Assembly: GCF_039907765.1 (NCBI RefSeq)
Contig: NZ_JARDJI010000002.1
Location: 494,517-558,516, forward strand
Direction: 5' to 3'
Length of the DNA: 64,000 bases
Source: Aminobacter sp039907765
Lineage (GTDB): Bacteria; Pseudomonadota; Alphaproteobacteria; Rhizobiales; Rhizobiaceae
Of this stretch, positions 9,287-17,746 are shown piece by piece. A model generated the notes under the pieces. The model did no database searches. It was not told the origin of the DNA and saw only the letters and a list, made by a program, of their open reading frames with translations. Position numbers and translations under genes: made by a program. Positions within the stretch are counted from its first letter, which is position 1. Every line of letters begins with the position of its first letter.

Positions 9287-9325
9287 CGCAACCGATTAAA
9301 TTTTGGTGAAGGTGCCGAGGGGCGC

Positions 9326-10531
9326 TCAGCGCAGCATCAGCACCAGGCAGCCAGTGCCAGATTCGGCGGCCCCCGCGAAGGGCTCGCGGATGATGACGCA
9401 ATTGGCGTCGGCCAGCGTTCGCAGCATCGACGAGTCCTGGACCCCGAAGGGCACGGCGACGAGGCCGGCGTCGGTCTTGCGCACCACGCCGCGCACGTAG
9501 TCCTGGCGCAGGTCGTTTTCCTTCATGGGCGCCCCGAGCACGGCCTCGCGGATGTCCGGCGCATAGGGCCGCCCGCCGAGCTTCGCCAGAACCGGTTTCA
9601 GGAAGAGGTGCGAGCAGATGAGGCTCGCCACCGGGTTGCCGGGCAGGCCGATGCAGCGGGTGTCACCGAGCCGTCCGAACATCAGCGGCTTGCCCGGGCG
9701 CATGGCGATCTTCCAGAAATCGAGCTTCATGCCGAGGCCGGTCAGCACGCCGTGCACCAGGTCATGGTCGCCGACCGAGGCGCCGCCGAGGGTGACGATC
9801 ACCTCGGCTTCGGCGTCGAGCGCCTGCCGGACGAGTGCCGAGATCGATCCGGTCTTGTCGGCCGCTATGCCGAGATCGAGGACGCGGGCGCCGACCGAGC
9901 GGGCAATGGCCGCCACGCCGTAGGCGTTGGACGAGATGATCTGGTCGGGGCCGGGCGAGCTTCCTGGCGGCAGCAGTTCGTCGCCGGTGGCGATGATCGC
10001 GACCAGCGGCGCGCGCTGCACCTCGAGCGTCGGATGGTTGGCGGCCGCCGCGAGCGACAGCGCGGCGGGGTCCATCAGGCGGCCGGCGTCGAGGATCAGG
10101 TCGCCTTCGCTGAAGTCGAGGCCCTTGAGGCGGATGTTGCGGCCGGGCGCGGTCGGCTCGACCACCTCGACTTCGCAGTTGCCGAGATCGCGCACGTTTT
10201 CCTGGATGACCACCGTGTCCGCGCCGGCCGGCACCGGCGCGCCGGTGAAGATGCGCACGGCCTGTCCGCGCGCGATTTTCCCTGCGAACTGCCGCCCGGC
10301 AGCCGCCTCGCCGATCACCGCAAGCCGGGCGGGCAGGTCGGCGATGTCCTGCGCGATCACCGCATAGCCGTCCATGGCCGAGGCATCGAAGGGCGGCTGG
10401 GTGCGCAAGGCGTGGAGCGGCGTGCCAAGCACACGTCCGGAAGCTTCGTCGAGGCCGACGCGTTCCGTGCCCGCCGGGGCAGCGCTTTCGAGCAGCCGTT
10501 CAAGCGCGTCGGCGACCGGCAGCAGCGCCAT
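9326..10531 (-). CDS. moeA: molybdopterin molybdenumtransferase MoeA
   Basis: Inserts molybdate into adenylylated molybdopterin to give molybdenum cofactor. The 401-residue protein has the family's PPFDASAMDGYAV segment, the TGAPVPAGADTVV substrate-binding loop, and the central MoCF/MogA-like domain with TLGGASVGDHD. Its ATG directly abuts the moaC stop (TAGATG), so the two cofactor genes are cotranslated. It sits in the compact leftward operon from ppiD to lexA, a common rhizobial order (trpD-trpC-moaC-moeA-lexA). Confidence 0.95.
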   Translation of the reverse strand: MALLPVADALERLLESAAPAGTERVGLDEASGRVLGTPLHALRTQPPFDASAMDGYAVIAQDIADLPARLAVIGEAAAGRQFAGKIARGQAVRIFTGAPVPAGADTVVIQENVRDLGNCEVEVVEPTAPGRNIRLKGLDFSEGDLILDAGRLMDPAALSLAAAANHPTLEVQRAPLVAIIATGDELLPPGSSPGPDQIISSNAYGVAAIARSVGARVLDLGIAADKTGSISALVRQALDAEAEVIVTLGGASVGDHDLVHGVLTGLGMKLDFWKIAMRPGKPLMFGRLGDTRCIGLPGNPVASLICSHLFLKPVLAKLGGRPYAPDIREAVLGAPMKENDLRQDYVRGVVRKTDAGLVAVPFGVQDSSMLRTLADANCVIIREPFAGAAESGTGCLVLMLR

Positions 10532-11011
10532 CTAGTCGACAGCCTTGTAGTCGCCCGACTTGCCGCCGGTCTTCTCGACCAGGCGGATGCCGGAGATCAC
10601 CATGCCGCGGTCGGCGGCCTTGGCCATGTCGTAGATGGTCAGGCAGGCGACGGCGGCGGCGGTCAGCGCCTCCATCTCGACGCCGGTCTTGCCGGTGACG
10701 CGCGCCAGCGCCGTCACCCTGAGGCCCGGCAGCGATTCGTCCGGCTCGATCTCGACCGACACCTTGGTCAAGAGAATCGGATGGCAGAGGGGAACCAGCT
10801 CGTGCGTGCGCTTGGCGGCCATGATGCCGGCGATGCGCGCCGTGCCCAGCACGTCGCCCTTCTTGGCGTTGCCGGACAGGATCAGCGCCAGCGTCTCGGG
10901 GCGCATCGTCACTGTGCCCTCGGCGATCGCGGTACGGGTCGTTTCGGCCTTGTCGCCGACGTCGACCATGTTGGCCTCGCCGGTGGCGCCGATGTGGGTG
11001 AGGGCGGCCAT
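10532..11011 (-). CDS. moaC: cyclic pyranopterin monophosphate synthase MoaC
   Basis: Second enzyme of molybdopterin synthesis: turns the MoaA product into cyclic pyranopterin monophosphate. 159 residues, the family's usual size. Diagnostic segments are MVDVGDKAETTRTA, KRTHELVPLCHP (active site) and GKTGVEMEALTAAAVA. Only 1 base separates its ATG from the trpC stop, and its own stop touches moeA. MoaA is not in the window. Confidence 0.96.
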   Translation of the reverse strand: MAALTHIGATGEANMVDVGDKAETTRTAIAEGTVTMRPETLALILSGNAKKGDVLGTARIAGIMAAKRTHELVPLCHPILLTKVSVEIEPDESLPGLRVTALARVTGKTGVEMEALTAAAVACLTIYDMAKAADRGMVISGIRLVEKTGGKSGDYKAVD

Positions 11012-11012
11012 G

Positions 11013-11825
11013 TCAGGCGCTCGCCGCGACCGGGCTGCCTTCGAGCAGCGCCCGCGTGGCAGCAGCCACGTCGGCCTGGCGCATCAGGCTCTCGCCGACG
11101 AGGAAGCCGCCGATGCCCGATTTTTCAAGCCTCAGGCAATCCTGGTGGGTGAAGATGCCGCTCTCGCCGACCAGCAGGCGGTCCGCCGGGACCATCGGCG
11201 CCAGCCGCTCGGACGTCTCCAGGCTCACCTCGAAGCTGCGCAGGTTGCGGTTGTTGATGCCGAGCAGGCGCGAGGCGAGCTTAAGGGCCCGCTCCGTCTC
11301 GGCCTCGTCGTGGACCTCGATCAGCGCATCCATGCCGAGTTCGAAGGCCGTTTCCTCGAGCCGCCTGGCGTCGTCGTCCGTCAGGCTCGCCATGATGATG
11401 AGGATGGCGTCCGCACCCCAGGCACGGGCTTCGTGCACCTGGTAGGGCTCGAACATGAAGTCCTTGCGCAAGGCGGGCAGGGTGCAGGCGTCGCGGGCGG
11501 CGGTCAGGAACTCCGGCGCGCCCTGGAAGGACGGCGTGTCCGTCAGCACCGAAAGGCAGGCCGCCCCGCCTTCGGCATAGGCGCGGGCGAGCGCCGGCGG
11601 ATCGAAATCGGCGCGGATCAGGCCTTTTGACGGGCTCGCCTTCTTGATCTCGGCGATCAGCCCGAAGCGGCCCTGGCTGCGCTTCGCCTCGAGCGCCGCG
11701 AGGAACCCCCTGGGCGGGGCCACGTCGCGCGCCCGTGCCTTCAGGTCGGCAAGCGGCGTGAGCGCCTTGGCCGCGGCGATCTCGTCGCGCTTGTAGGCTT
11801 CGATGCGGCGCAGGATGTCGGCCAT
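11013..11825 (-). CDS. trpC: indole-3-glycerol phosphate synthase
   Basis: Ring-closing step of tryptophan synthesis, forming indole-3-glycerol phosphate. The TIM-barrel protein is 270 residues from the start MADILRRIEAYKRDE. The frame is open for 21 more codons, but that extension would run into trpD. Signature segments are FGLIAEIKKASPSKGLI, LRKDFMFEPYQV, LGINNRNLRSFEV and LLVGESGI. The start lies 4 bases after the trpD stop. It is not fused to TrpF, unlike the enterobacterial enzyme. Confidence 0.95.
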   Translation of the reverse strand: MADILRRIEAYKRDEIAAAKALTPLADLKARARDVAPPRGFLAALEAKRSQGRFGLIAEIKKASPSKGLIRADFDPPALARAYAEGGAACLSVLTDTPSFQGAPEFLTAARDACTLPALRKDFMFEPYQVHEARAWGADAILIIMASLTDDDARRLEETAFELGMDALIEVHDEAETERALKLASRLLGINNRNLRSFEVSLETSERLAPMVPADRLLVGESGIFTHQDCLRLEKSGIGGFLVGESLMRQADVAAATRALLEGSPVAASA

Positions 11826-11829
11826 GATG

Positions 11830-12840
11830 CTATCCGTTCGAGACGGCGACGAGGCGCTCGAACACCGCGCGGGCACGGCCGCCGTCAATCGACTTGACGG
11901 CCAGTGCGACCCCTTCGCCGATGGTTGCGACCTTGCCGGCTACCACGAGGCCCGCGCCGGCGTTCATCAACACGGTGTCGCGATAGGCGCCCGGCACGCC
12001 CTCGAGCACGGCGCGCAGGGCAGCTGCATTGTAGGCCGAATCGCCGCCGCGCAGCTCTTCGCGGCTGTGGCGGGCGAGGCCCACCTGTTCGGGCGTCAGG
12101 GTGAAGGTGCCGATCTTGCCGCCCGACAGCGCGGCGATCCTGGTTTCGCCGGTGGTCGTGATCTCGTCGTAGCCGTCGCCATGCACGACCCAGGCGCTCT
12201 CCGTGCCGAGTTCCTTCAGCGTTTCCGCGACGGGCTCGACCCATTCGGGCGAGAACACGCCGACCAGCTGCCGGCTGACGCCGGCCGGATTGGAGAGAGG
12301 GCCGAGCAGGTTGAAGATGGTGCGGGTGCCGAGTTCGACCCTAGTCGGGCCGACATGCTTCATCGCGGGATGATGAGCGGGCGCGAACATGAAGCCGACG
12401 CCGGCCTCGTGGATGCAATGGCCGATCGCCTCTGGCGTCAGGTCGATCTTGACGCCGAGCGCGGTCAGCACGTCGGCGGCACCCGTGAGCGAGGACAGGC
12501 CGCGGTTGCCGTGCTTGGCGACCGGCACGCCGGCGCCGGCAATGACGAAGGCCGAGGCAGTCGAGATGTTGACGCTGTGCGAGCCGTCGCCGCCCGTGCC
12601 GACGATGTCGACAGCGTCCGCCGGCGCCTCGACGCGCAGCATCTTGTCGCGCATGGTGGCGACGGCGCCGGAGATTTCGCTGACGGTCTCGCCGCGCACC
12701 CTGAGCGCCATCAGGAAGCCGCCGATCTGGCCGGGCGTCGCTTCACCCGACATGATGATGTCGAAGGCCTCCCGCGCCTCCTCGAAGGTGAGCGGGCTAC
12801 CTGCCGCGACCTTGGCGATATGTGGCTTCAGCGCGCTCAT
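11830..12840 (-). CDS. trpD: anthranilate phosphoribosyltransferase
   Basis: Joins anthranilate to PRPP in tryptophan synthesis. From MSALKPHIAKVAAG the protein is 336 residues. The PRPP-binding GTGGDGSHSVNIST loop, the KHGNRGLSS segment and the FNLLGPLSNPAG segment are intact. The ATG overlaps the stop of ppiD (ATGA), so it is translationally coupled to the upstream gene. No trpG lies beside it; rhizobia often have a fused TrpEG encoded elsewhere. Confidence 0.95.
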   Translation of the reverse strand: MSALKPHIAKVAAGSPLTFEEAREAFDIIMSGEATPGQIGGFLMALRVRGETVSEISGAVATMRDKMLRVEAPADAVDIVGTGGDGSHSVNISTASAFVIAGAGVPVAKHGNRGLSSLTGAADVLTALGVKIDLTPEAIGHCIHEAGVGFMFAPAHHPAMKHVGPTRVELGTRTIFNLLGPLSNPAGVSRQLVGVFSPEWVEPVAETLKELGTESAWVVHGDGYDEITTTGETRIAALSGGKIGTFTLTPEQVGLARHSREELRGGDSAYNAAALRAVLEGVPGAYRDTVLMNAGAGLVVAGKVATIGEGVALAVKSIDGGRARAVFERLVAVSNG

Positions 12841-14735
12841 GGCGTCCCCACCGCAAGTGCACGGGTGATGGCGTTCTGGTCGACGGTGACCTGATATTCG
12901 CTCTGCAGCTGCGCCACGAGCTGGTCGAGCAGGTCGTCCGACATCCCCGAGGCGAAGGTCTTCTGCACGTCCTCCGGCACCGAGGCGGCGTCGGCGCCGG
13001 CCGGCTCGAACACCTCGGCGACCTTGAACAGGATCTGGGCGTCGCCGGTGGGCGAGGGGATCACGCCGGTTCCGCCCTGGCCCATGGCGAACATGGCGGC
13101 CGCGCCGTCGCGGCCGAAGTCGGCGTCGTCGGTGTCGCGCTTGAGGCCGCGCTTGGTCTGCTTCTCGAGCTTGAGTTCGCCCGCGATGACGTCGAGCGCA
13201 GCTCCGTCCTTGAGCCGCTTCTCCAGTTCGCCCGCCTTCTCGTTGAGGCGCTTCTTCGCCTCGGCCGCGGTCCAGTCGGCCACGACCTTTTCGCGAACCT
13301 CGTCGAGCGCGCGGTCGCGCGCCGGGGTTATGCCTTCCACCTCGTAAAACACGAAGCCATTGGTGCCCGTGTTCAGCGGCTCGTTCTCGATGGCGGACTC
13401 CGCCTCGAAGGCGGCCTCGATGAGGTTGCGCGACTCCGGCAGGCCGTTGACCACGCTGCCGTCGGGCTGCTGCCCGGCGCGGTCGATGGCATCGATGGTG
13501 ACGACCTTGAGCTTCAGCTTTTCGGCCGCCGCCTGCAGCGACTCGCCGCCCGCGCGCGCGTCCTCGTAGGAGTCGTGCACGTCTAGCAGGATGCGGTTGG
13601 CTTCCGCCAGCGCCAGGTCCTTGCGGATCTGGTCCTTCACCTCGTCGAACGCCTTCGTCGACGCGGGCGTGATCTCGCTGACGCGCACGATCACCGGGCC
13701 GAAATTGCCCTGGATAACGTCGCTGACCTGGTTGGCCTGCATGGCGAAGGCGGCATCTGCGACGACCTTGTCGGCTACCTTGTCCTTCGTCACGTTGCCG
13801 AGAAGCACGTCGTGTGAGGTCTTGCCCTGGTCGGTTACGATCTTGTCGAAGCTCGCGCCGCCCTTGATCGCGTCGGACGCAGCCTTGGCGGCCTCGGCGT
13901 TCGGGAACACCAGCTGCTCGATCTTGCGCGTCTCGGGCGTCGTGAACTGGGCTTTGTTCTGGTCGTAGTCCTGGCGGATCTGATCGTCTGTCACCGAACC
14001 GAGGTCGACGATGTCCTCGGGCTCCAGCTTCGCATATTTCAGCTTGCGATACTCGGGCGCCGCATAGGTCTTCTTGTTTTCCTCGAACCATGCCTTGAGC
14101 ACGTCGTCGGTGGGTGCCGCGATCGGCTCGACCAGCGACTTGGGCAGAGCCAGGTAGTCGATCGTGCGGTCTTCGCCGCGGTAGAGCGCGACTGCGCGCA
14201 GCAGCGTGTCGGGGGCCTTCATGCCGTCGGAAACCGCTTCGACGATCTGCTGGCGCACGGCCACCTGGGCGCGGTTCTTGAGATAGTCCTCGGGTCGCAT
14301 GCCGATCTGCCTGAGGATGAAGTCGAAGGCCTGGCGGTTGAACTGGCCGTCTTGCCCCTGGAAGGCCGGATCCTGCCAGGTCAGCTGCGCCAGGCTTTCC
14401 TTGGAGAGGCCGAGGCCCAGCTTGCGGGCCTGTTCGTCCAGCACCGCGCCGGCCACCAGCTGGGCGAGGACCTGGTTGTCGATGCCGAAGGCCCGTGCCT
14501 GGTCGCGCGTCAGCCGCTGGCCGAACTGCTGCGAAAGCACGCTGATCTGGCGATCGTAGGCGAGGCGGTACTCGACGCCGGAAACGCTGGTCTTGCCGGC
14601 GGTGACGATCTTGTCGCTGCCGAAGCCGCCGAGCATCGAGCCGGAAATGCCCCAGATCGCGAAGCTCACGACGAGCAACAGCAGCAGAAGTTTTGCTACC
14701 CAGGTTCCGGCAGCATTTCTAAGCGTGTCGAGCAT
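12837..14735 (-). CDS. PpiD/SurA-type periplasmic peptidyl-prolyl isomerase
   Basis: Membrane-anchored folding factor for exported proteins. The 632-residue protein starts MLDTLRNAAGTWVAKLLLLL, with a single transmembrane helix at about residues 12-32, a SurA-like N-terminal chaperone region, and a parvulin (PpiC-like) region near the middle (about residues 240-380). The frame is open for 68 codons upstream, but the conserved start is the one at the membrane helix. It leads the trpDC-moaC-moeA-lexA operon and diverges from tpiA. Whether the parvulin domain is catalytically active cannot be judged by eye. Confidence 0.88.
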   Translation of the reverse strand: MLDTLRNAAGTWVAKLLLLLLVVSFAIWGISGSMLGGFGSDKIVTAGKTSVSGVEYRLAYDRQISVLSQQFGQRLTRDQARAFGIDNQVLAQLVAGAVLDEQARKLGLGLSKESLAQLTWQDPAFQGQDGQFNRQAFDFILRQIGMRPEDYLKNRAQVAVRQQIVEAVSDGMKAPDTLLRAVALYRGEDRTIDYLALPKSLVEPIAAPTDDVLKAWFEENKKTYAAPEYRKLKYAKLEPEDIVDLGSVTDDQIRQDYDQNKAQFTTPETRKIEQLVFPNAEAAKAASDAIKGGASFDKIVTDQGKTSHDVLLGNVTKDKVADKVVADAAFAMQANQVSDVIQGNFGPVIVRVSEITPASTKAFDEVKDQIRKDLALAEANRILLDVHDSYEDARAGGESLQAAAEKLKLKVVTIDAIDRAGQQPDGSVVNGLPESRNLIEAAFEAESAIENEPLNTGTNGFVFYEVEGITPARDRALDEVREKVVADWTAAEAKKRLNEKAGELEKRLKDGAALDVIAGELKLEKQTKRGLKRDTDDADFGRDGAAAMFAMGQGGTGVIPSPTGDAQILFKVAEVFEPAGADAASVPEDVQKTFASGMSDDLLDQLVAQLQSEYQVTVDQNAITRALAVGTP

Positions 14736-14878
14736 TTTCCGTTCCGGTCTTCGGGCGTCTGCGACGCTTGATATGAACGAAGCGCAATAGCGCCCTTCAG
14801 CGCCAGTGTCGATTGCTTTGTGGCTTGTTTTTGGTAGTGAGGGGGCCCGAACGAAGATCGTTTCCGAAGGAAGAGCAC

Positions 14879-15643
14879 ATGACGCCAGGAATTCGCCCAC
14901 TCGTCGCCGGTAACTGGAAGATGAACGGGACGAGCGCATCTCTCAACGAGTTGCGAGGCATCGCCAACGGCTTCATGGGTGGTCTCGACGCCGATACGGA
15001 ATCCCTGATCTGCGTGCCGGCGACGCTTTTGTCGCGGGCCGCCGAAATTCTCCACCGCACCCCGGTCAAGGCCGGCGGCCAGGACTGCCACGCCAAGGAA
15101 AGCGGCGCGCATACCGGCGACATCTCGGCGGAAATGCTGAAGGATGCGGGCGCGAGCCACGTCATCGTCGGGCATTCCGAGCGCCGGACCGACCATGGCG
15201 AGAGCGACGCCGTGGTTCTGACCAAGGCCGAGGCTGCCTGGCGCGCGGGCCTGGTCGCCGTCATATGCATCGGCGAGACGCGCGAGGAGCGCGAGGCAGG
15301 GGCAACGCTTTCGGTGCTGTCCAGGCAGGTCGCCGGCTCGGTCCCCACCACGGCGACGCCGGCCAATTCGGTGATCGCGTACGAGCCGGTCTGGGCGATC
15401 GGCACGGGGCTCACCCCGACCGCCGATGACGTGGCCCAGGCGCATGCCCATATCCGCGCCCGGCTGACGGAACTCCTGGGCGCGCCGGCGGCCAAGATGC
15501 GCATTCTCTATGGTGGGTCGGTCAAGCCGTCCAATGCCGCCGAATTGCTGGCGGTTGCCAATGTCGACGGCGCCCTCGTCGGCGGCGCAAGCCTCAAGGC
15601 GGCCGATTTCCTCGGCATCGCCGAGGCCTACCGCAAGCTCTGA
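14879..15643 (+). CDS. tpiA: triosephosphate isomerase
   Basis: Interconverts dihydroxyacetone phosphate and glyceraldehyde 3-phosphate. The 254-residue TIM barrel starts MTPGIRPLVAGNWKMNG (catalytic Lys in NWKMN). The electrophilic His99 is in VIVGHSERR, the catalytic Glu169 in AYEPVWAIGTG, and the phosphate loop is LYGGSVKPSN. A GAAGGAAG Shine-Dalgarno precedes this ATG; an in-frame ATG 22 codons upstream adds a non-conserved tail. It diverges from ppiD across 143 bp. Confidence 0.96.
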   Translation: MTPGIRPLVAGNWKMNGTSASLNELRGIANGFMGGLDADTESLICVPATLLSRAAEILHRTPVKAGGQDCHAKESGAHTGDISAEMLKDAGASHVIVGHSERRTDHGESDAVVLTKAEAAWRAGLVAVICIGETREEREAGATLSVLSRQVAGSVPTTATPANSVIAYEPVWAIGTGLTPTADDVAQAHAHIRARLTELLGAPAAKMRILYGGSVKPSNAAELLAVANVDGALVGGASLKAADFLGIAEAYRKL

Positions 15644-15799
15644 ATTTCGGGCGGCGGCGGTTGCAATGCCGGGGTGTCGCCCCATATTCGGGCGGCGGGC
15701 TTGGAAAAGCCGTGAAAGCATTGTAATGAGCCGCCTCCGGAATGCCTGGCGCGAGTGCGCGCCGGCGAAATCCCGCCAGGAAAGATCCCAGGACGCCCA

Positions 15800-16243
15800 A
15801 TGGAAACCATCCTCATCGTCATCCACCTGATGATCGTGCTCGCGCTCGTCGGCGTGGTGCTCCTGCAGCGTTCGGAGGGCGGTGGCCTCGGCATCGGCGG
15901 CGGTTCGGGCTTCATGACCGCGCGTGGCGCCGCCAACGCGTTGACACGCGCGACCGCGATCCTGGCCACGCTCTTCTTCGTCACCTCGCTGACGCTGTCG
16001 ATCATAGCCCGCTATGGCGAGAAGCCCATCGACATCCTGGACCGCGCACCGGCCACCCAGGGCGGCAGCACGACCGGCGGCAAGGGCGTTCTCGATCAGC
16101 TCGGCGGCTCGGCCCCGGCGTCGGGCACGACGGCTCCTGCCACGACGACCGAGCCTGCGGCTCCGGCGACGGCGCCTGCGGCGTCCGGGACCACCACGCA
16201 GCCCGCGCCCGCGCCTGCCACGCCCCAGGTTCCGAACCAGTAA
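15800..16243 (+). CDS. secG: protein-export membrane protein SecG
   Basis: Accessory subunit of the SecYEG translocon in the inner membrane. The 147-residue protein starts METILIVIHLMIVLALVGVV with two transmembrane helices (about residues 3-22 and 50-70) flanking the conserved LLQRSEGGGLGIGGGSG loop. A long Ala/Pro/Thr-rich cytoplasmic or disordered tail follows, as is common in alphaproteobacterial SecG. Its place between tpiA and pyrG matches the usual order in this group, except for the intervening L,D-transpeptidase gene. Confidence 0.93.
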   Translation: METILIVIHLMIVLALVGVVLLQRSEGGGLGIGGGSGFMTARGAANALTRATAILATLFFVTSLTLSIIARYGEKPIDILDRAPATQGGSTTGGKGVLDQLGGSAPASGTTAPATTTEPAAPATAPAASGTTTQPAPAPATPQVPNQ

Positions 16244-16322
16244 CGAACCGTCGGCGCCGCAACCTGTTGTTGTTTGAACACAGTTGCGGCAAATGCTGCA
16301 AAATCTTCGAATTTCCCTTGTG

Positions 16323-16358
16323 TAGCCGGAGCGGTCTCCCTTGAGACGGCTCCGGCTA
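16323..16358 (+). terminator. long hairpin after secG
   Basis: TAGCCGGAGC pairs with GCTCCGGCTA, and inside it GTCTC pairs with GAGAC, giving about 15 bp of stem around a CCTT loop. There is only a short T-stretch after it, so termination is plausible but not certain. It lies 80 bp after secG and 100 bp before the next start. Confidence 0.5.
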
Positions 16359-16458
16359 TTCGATTATAGCTGAACCGCGGCGAATGGACGGGAGCCTTGG
16401 GGGCACCGCGCGTTGCCGCGCATTTCTTTTCGCGCTGAACGTTCGGGATTTCTTCGCC

Positions 16459-17565
16459 ATGCAGCTCCGCCGCATCCTTTTAGCAGGTCTATGCGCCACC
16501 CTCATGGGCTCGGCCGCCATCGCCGCCACGCCGGCCGGCACGGTTGCGCCTCCGCAGCCACAGGTTGCAGGCGACGTCGTGGCAATCGCAGCGAAGAGCG
16601 ACGCTTCGGAGCTGAAGGCGCTCACGCGGAAGAAGAAGCCGACTGACGCCGATCTGGCGCGCATCCGCGAGCTGGAAGCCAAGATCAGGGCTGACAAGGA
16701 AGCGGCCCGGCTGAAGATGCTCGAGGCCAAGAAGATGGCCATGCGCGAAGCCGCCAAGCAGAAGGCGGAGCAGGCGCGCGAGCTCGCCCGGGTCAAGAAG
16801 GCGGAGAAGGCCAGCACCCAGCTTGCCTCGGCTGCTCCGGCCGCCGCTCCCACGCCCAAGCGCGATCTGAAGCCGCTGGCAGTCGCGCAGCCGGTTGCGC
16901 CGCTCGCGCCCGAGGCCATGGAAGTCGCATCGGCCGGCAACAGCGGCGAGCTGCGCAGCGAAAGCGCGGCGGCTCCGAAGCAGGCCGGCCTGTTTGCCGG
17001 GTTGTTCGGCGGTGCGGCGCAGCAGCCTTCGATGCTGCCGCAGACACGCGCGCTCGATGCCGTGCTGCAGGCCAAACAGGCGAAGAAGCAGTTCAAGGTG
17101 AAGTCCGATTTCGAGCCGCAGGACGTGGCGTTCTCGGGCTACGAGCGCGGTCAGATCGTGGTCGATACCGGCGCGCGCTACCTCTACCTGGTCGAGTCGT
17201 CCTCGACCGCCCGCCGCTATGCCATCGCCGTCGGACGCGAAGGTCTCGAGTTCAAGGGCAAGGCCACCGTCGGCGACAAGCAGGAATGGCCGCGCTGGAT
17301 CCCGACCAAGGAGATGCAGGAGCGCGAGCCCAAGAAATACGGCCAGTACAAGGACGGCATGAACGGCGGACCCGACAATCCACTCGGCGCGCGCGCCATC
17401 TACCTTTACCAGGGCAAGAAGGATACCCATATCCGTATCCACGGCACCAACCAGCCTCAGACGATCGGCACCAATTCCTCGAACGGTTGCTTCCGCATGG
17501 TCAACGACCATGTCATGGACCTCTACAACCGCGTGAAGATGGGCACCGAAGTCATCGTTATGTAG
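16459..17565 (+). CDS. secreted L,D-transpeptidase (YkuD/ErfK family)
   Basis: Predicted periplasmic peptidoglycan L,D-transpeptidase, which forms 3-3 cross-links or attaches proteins to the wall. The 368-residue protein starts MQLRRILLAGLCATL with a signal peptide ending at about AIA-A. A Lys/Ala/Glu-rich coiled-coil stretch (about residues 50-110) and an Ala/Pro linker follow, then the YkuD domain (about 235-368). The family's His328 (IRIHGTN) and catalytic Cys344 (SSNGCFRM) are present; the usual SHGC motif reads SNGC, which is known in some YkuD proteins. The frame extends upstream, but this ATG places the signal peptide first. Confidence 0.88.
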   Translation: MQLRRILLAGLCATLMGSAAIAATPAGTVAPPQPQVAGDVVAIAAKSDASELKALTRKKKPTDADLARIRELEAKIRADKEAARLKMLEAKKMAMREAAKQKAEQARELARVKKAEKASTQLASAAPAAAPTPKRDLKPLAVAQPVAPLAPEAMEVASAGNSGELRSESAAAPKQAGLFAGLFGGAAQQPSMLPQTRALDAVLQAKQAKKQFKVKSDFEPQDVAFSGYERGQIVVDTGARYLYLVESSSTARRYAIAVGREGLEFKGKATVGDKQEWPRWIPTKEMQEREPKKYGQYKDGMNGGPDNPLGARAIYLYQGKKDTHIRIHGTNQPQTIGTNSSNGCFRMVNDHVMDLYNRVKMGTEVIVM

Positions 17566-17612
17566 GCTCGTTTCGGAGCGACTTTCGCAGTCCTCCCGAA
17601 GCGAAGAGAGCG

Positions 17613-17637
17613 GGCCGGCGGTCACGCCGGCCTTTTT
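17613..17637 (+). terminator. intrinsic terminator after the L,D-transpeptidase gene
   Basis: GGCCGGCG-GTCA-CGCCGGCC is followed directly by five T's: a textbook Rho-independent terminator 48 bp after the stop codon, before pyrG. Confidence 0.9.
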
Positions 17638-17746
17638 GTTTGCGCTCCTTCCGGGTCGCAGCACCGAACAGCCAGATAGGGAAAAGTCCGACGCGGCGGA
17701 TTTTTCTCTGGCGGAATCGATTTGGCCGCGTTAAGCGATGACTCCC

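Noticed and set aside
8503..9291. Longer LexA start at 9291
   Set aside because: It would cover the SOS box and add 24 residues with no counterpart before the conserved MLTRKQ start.
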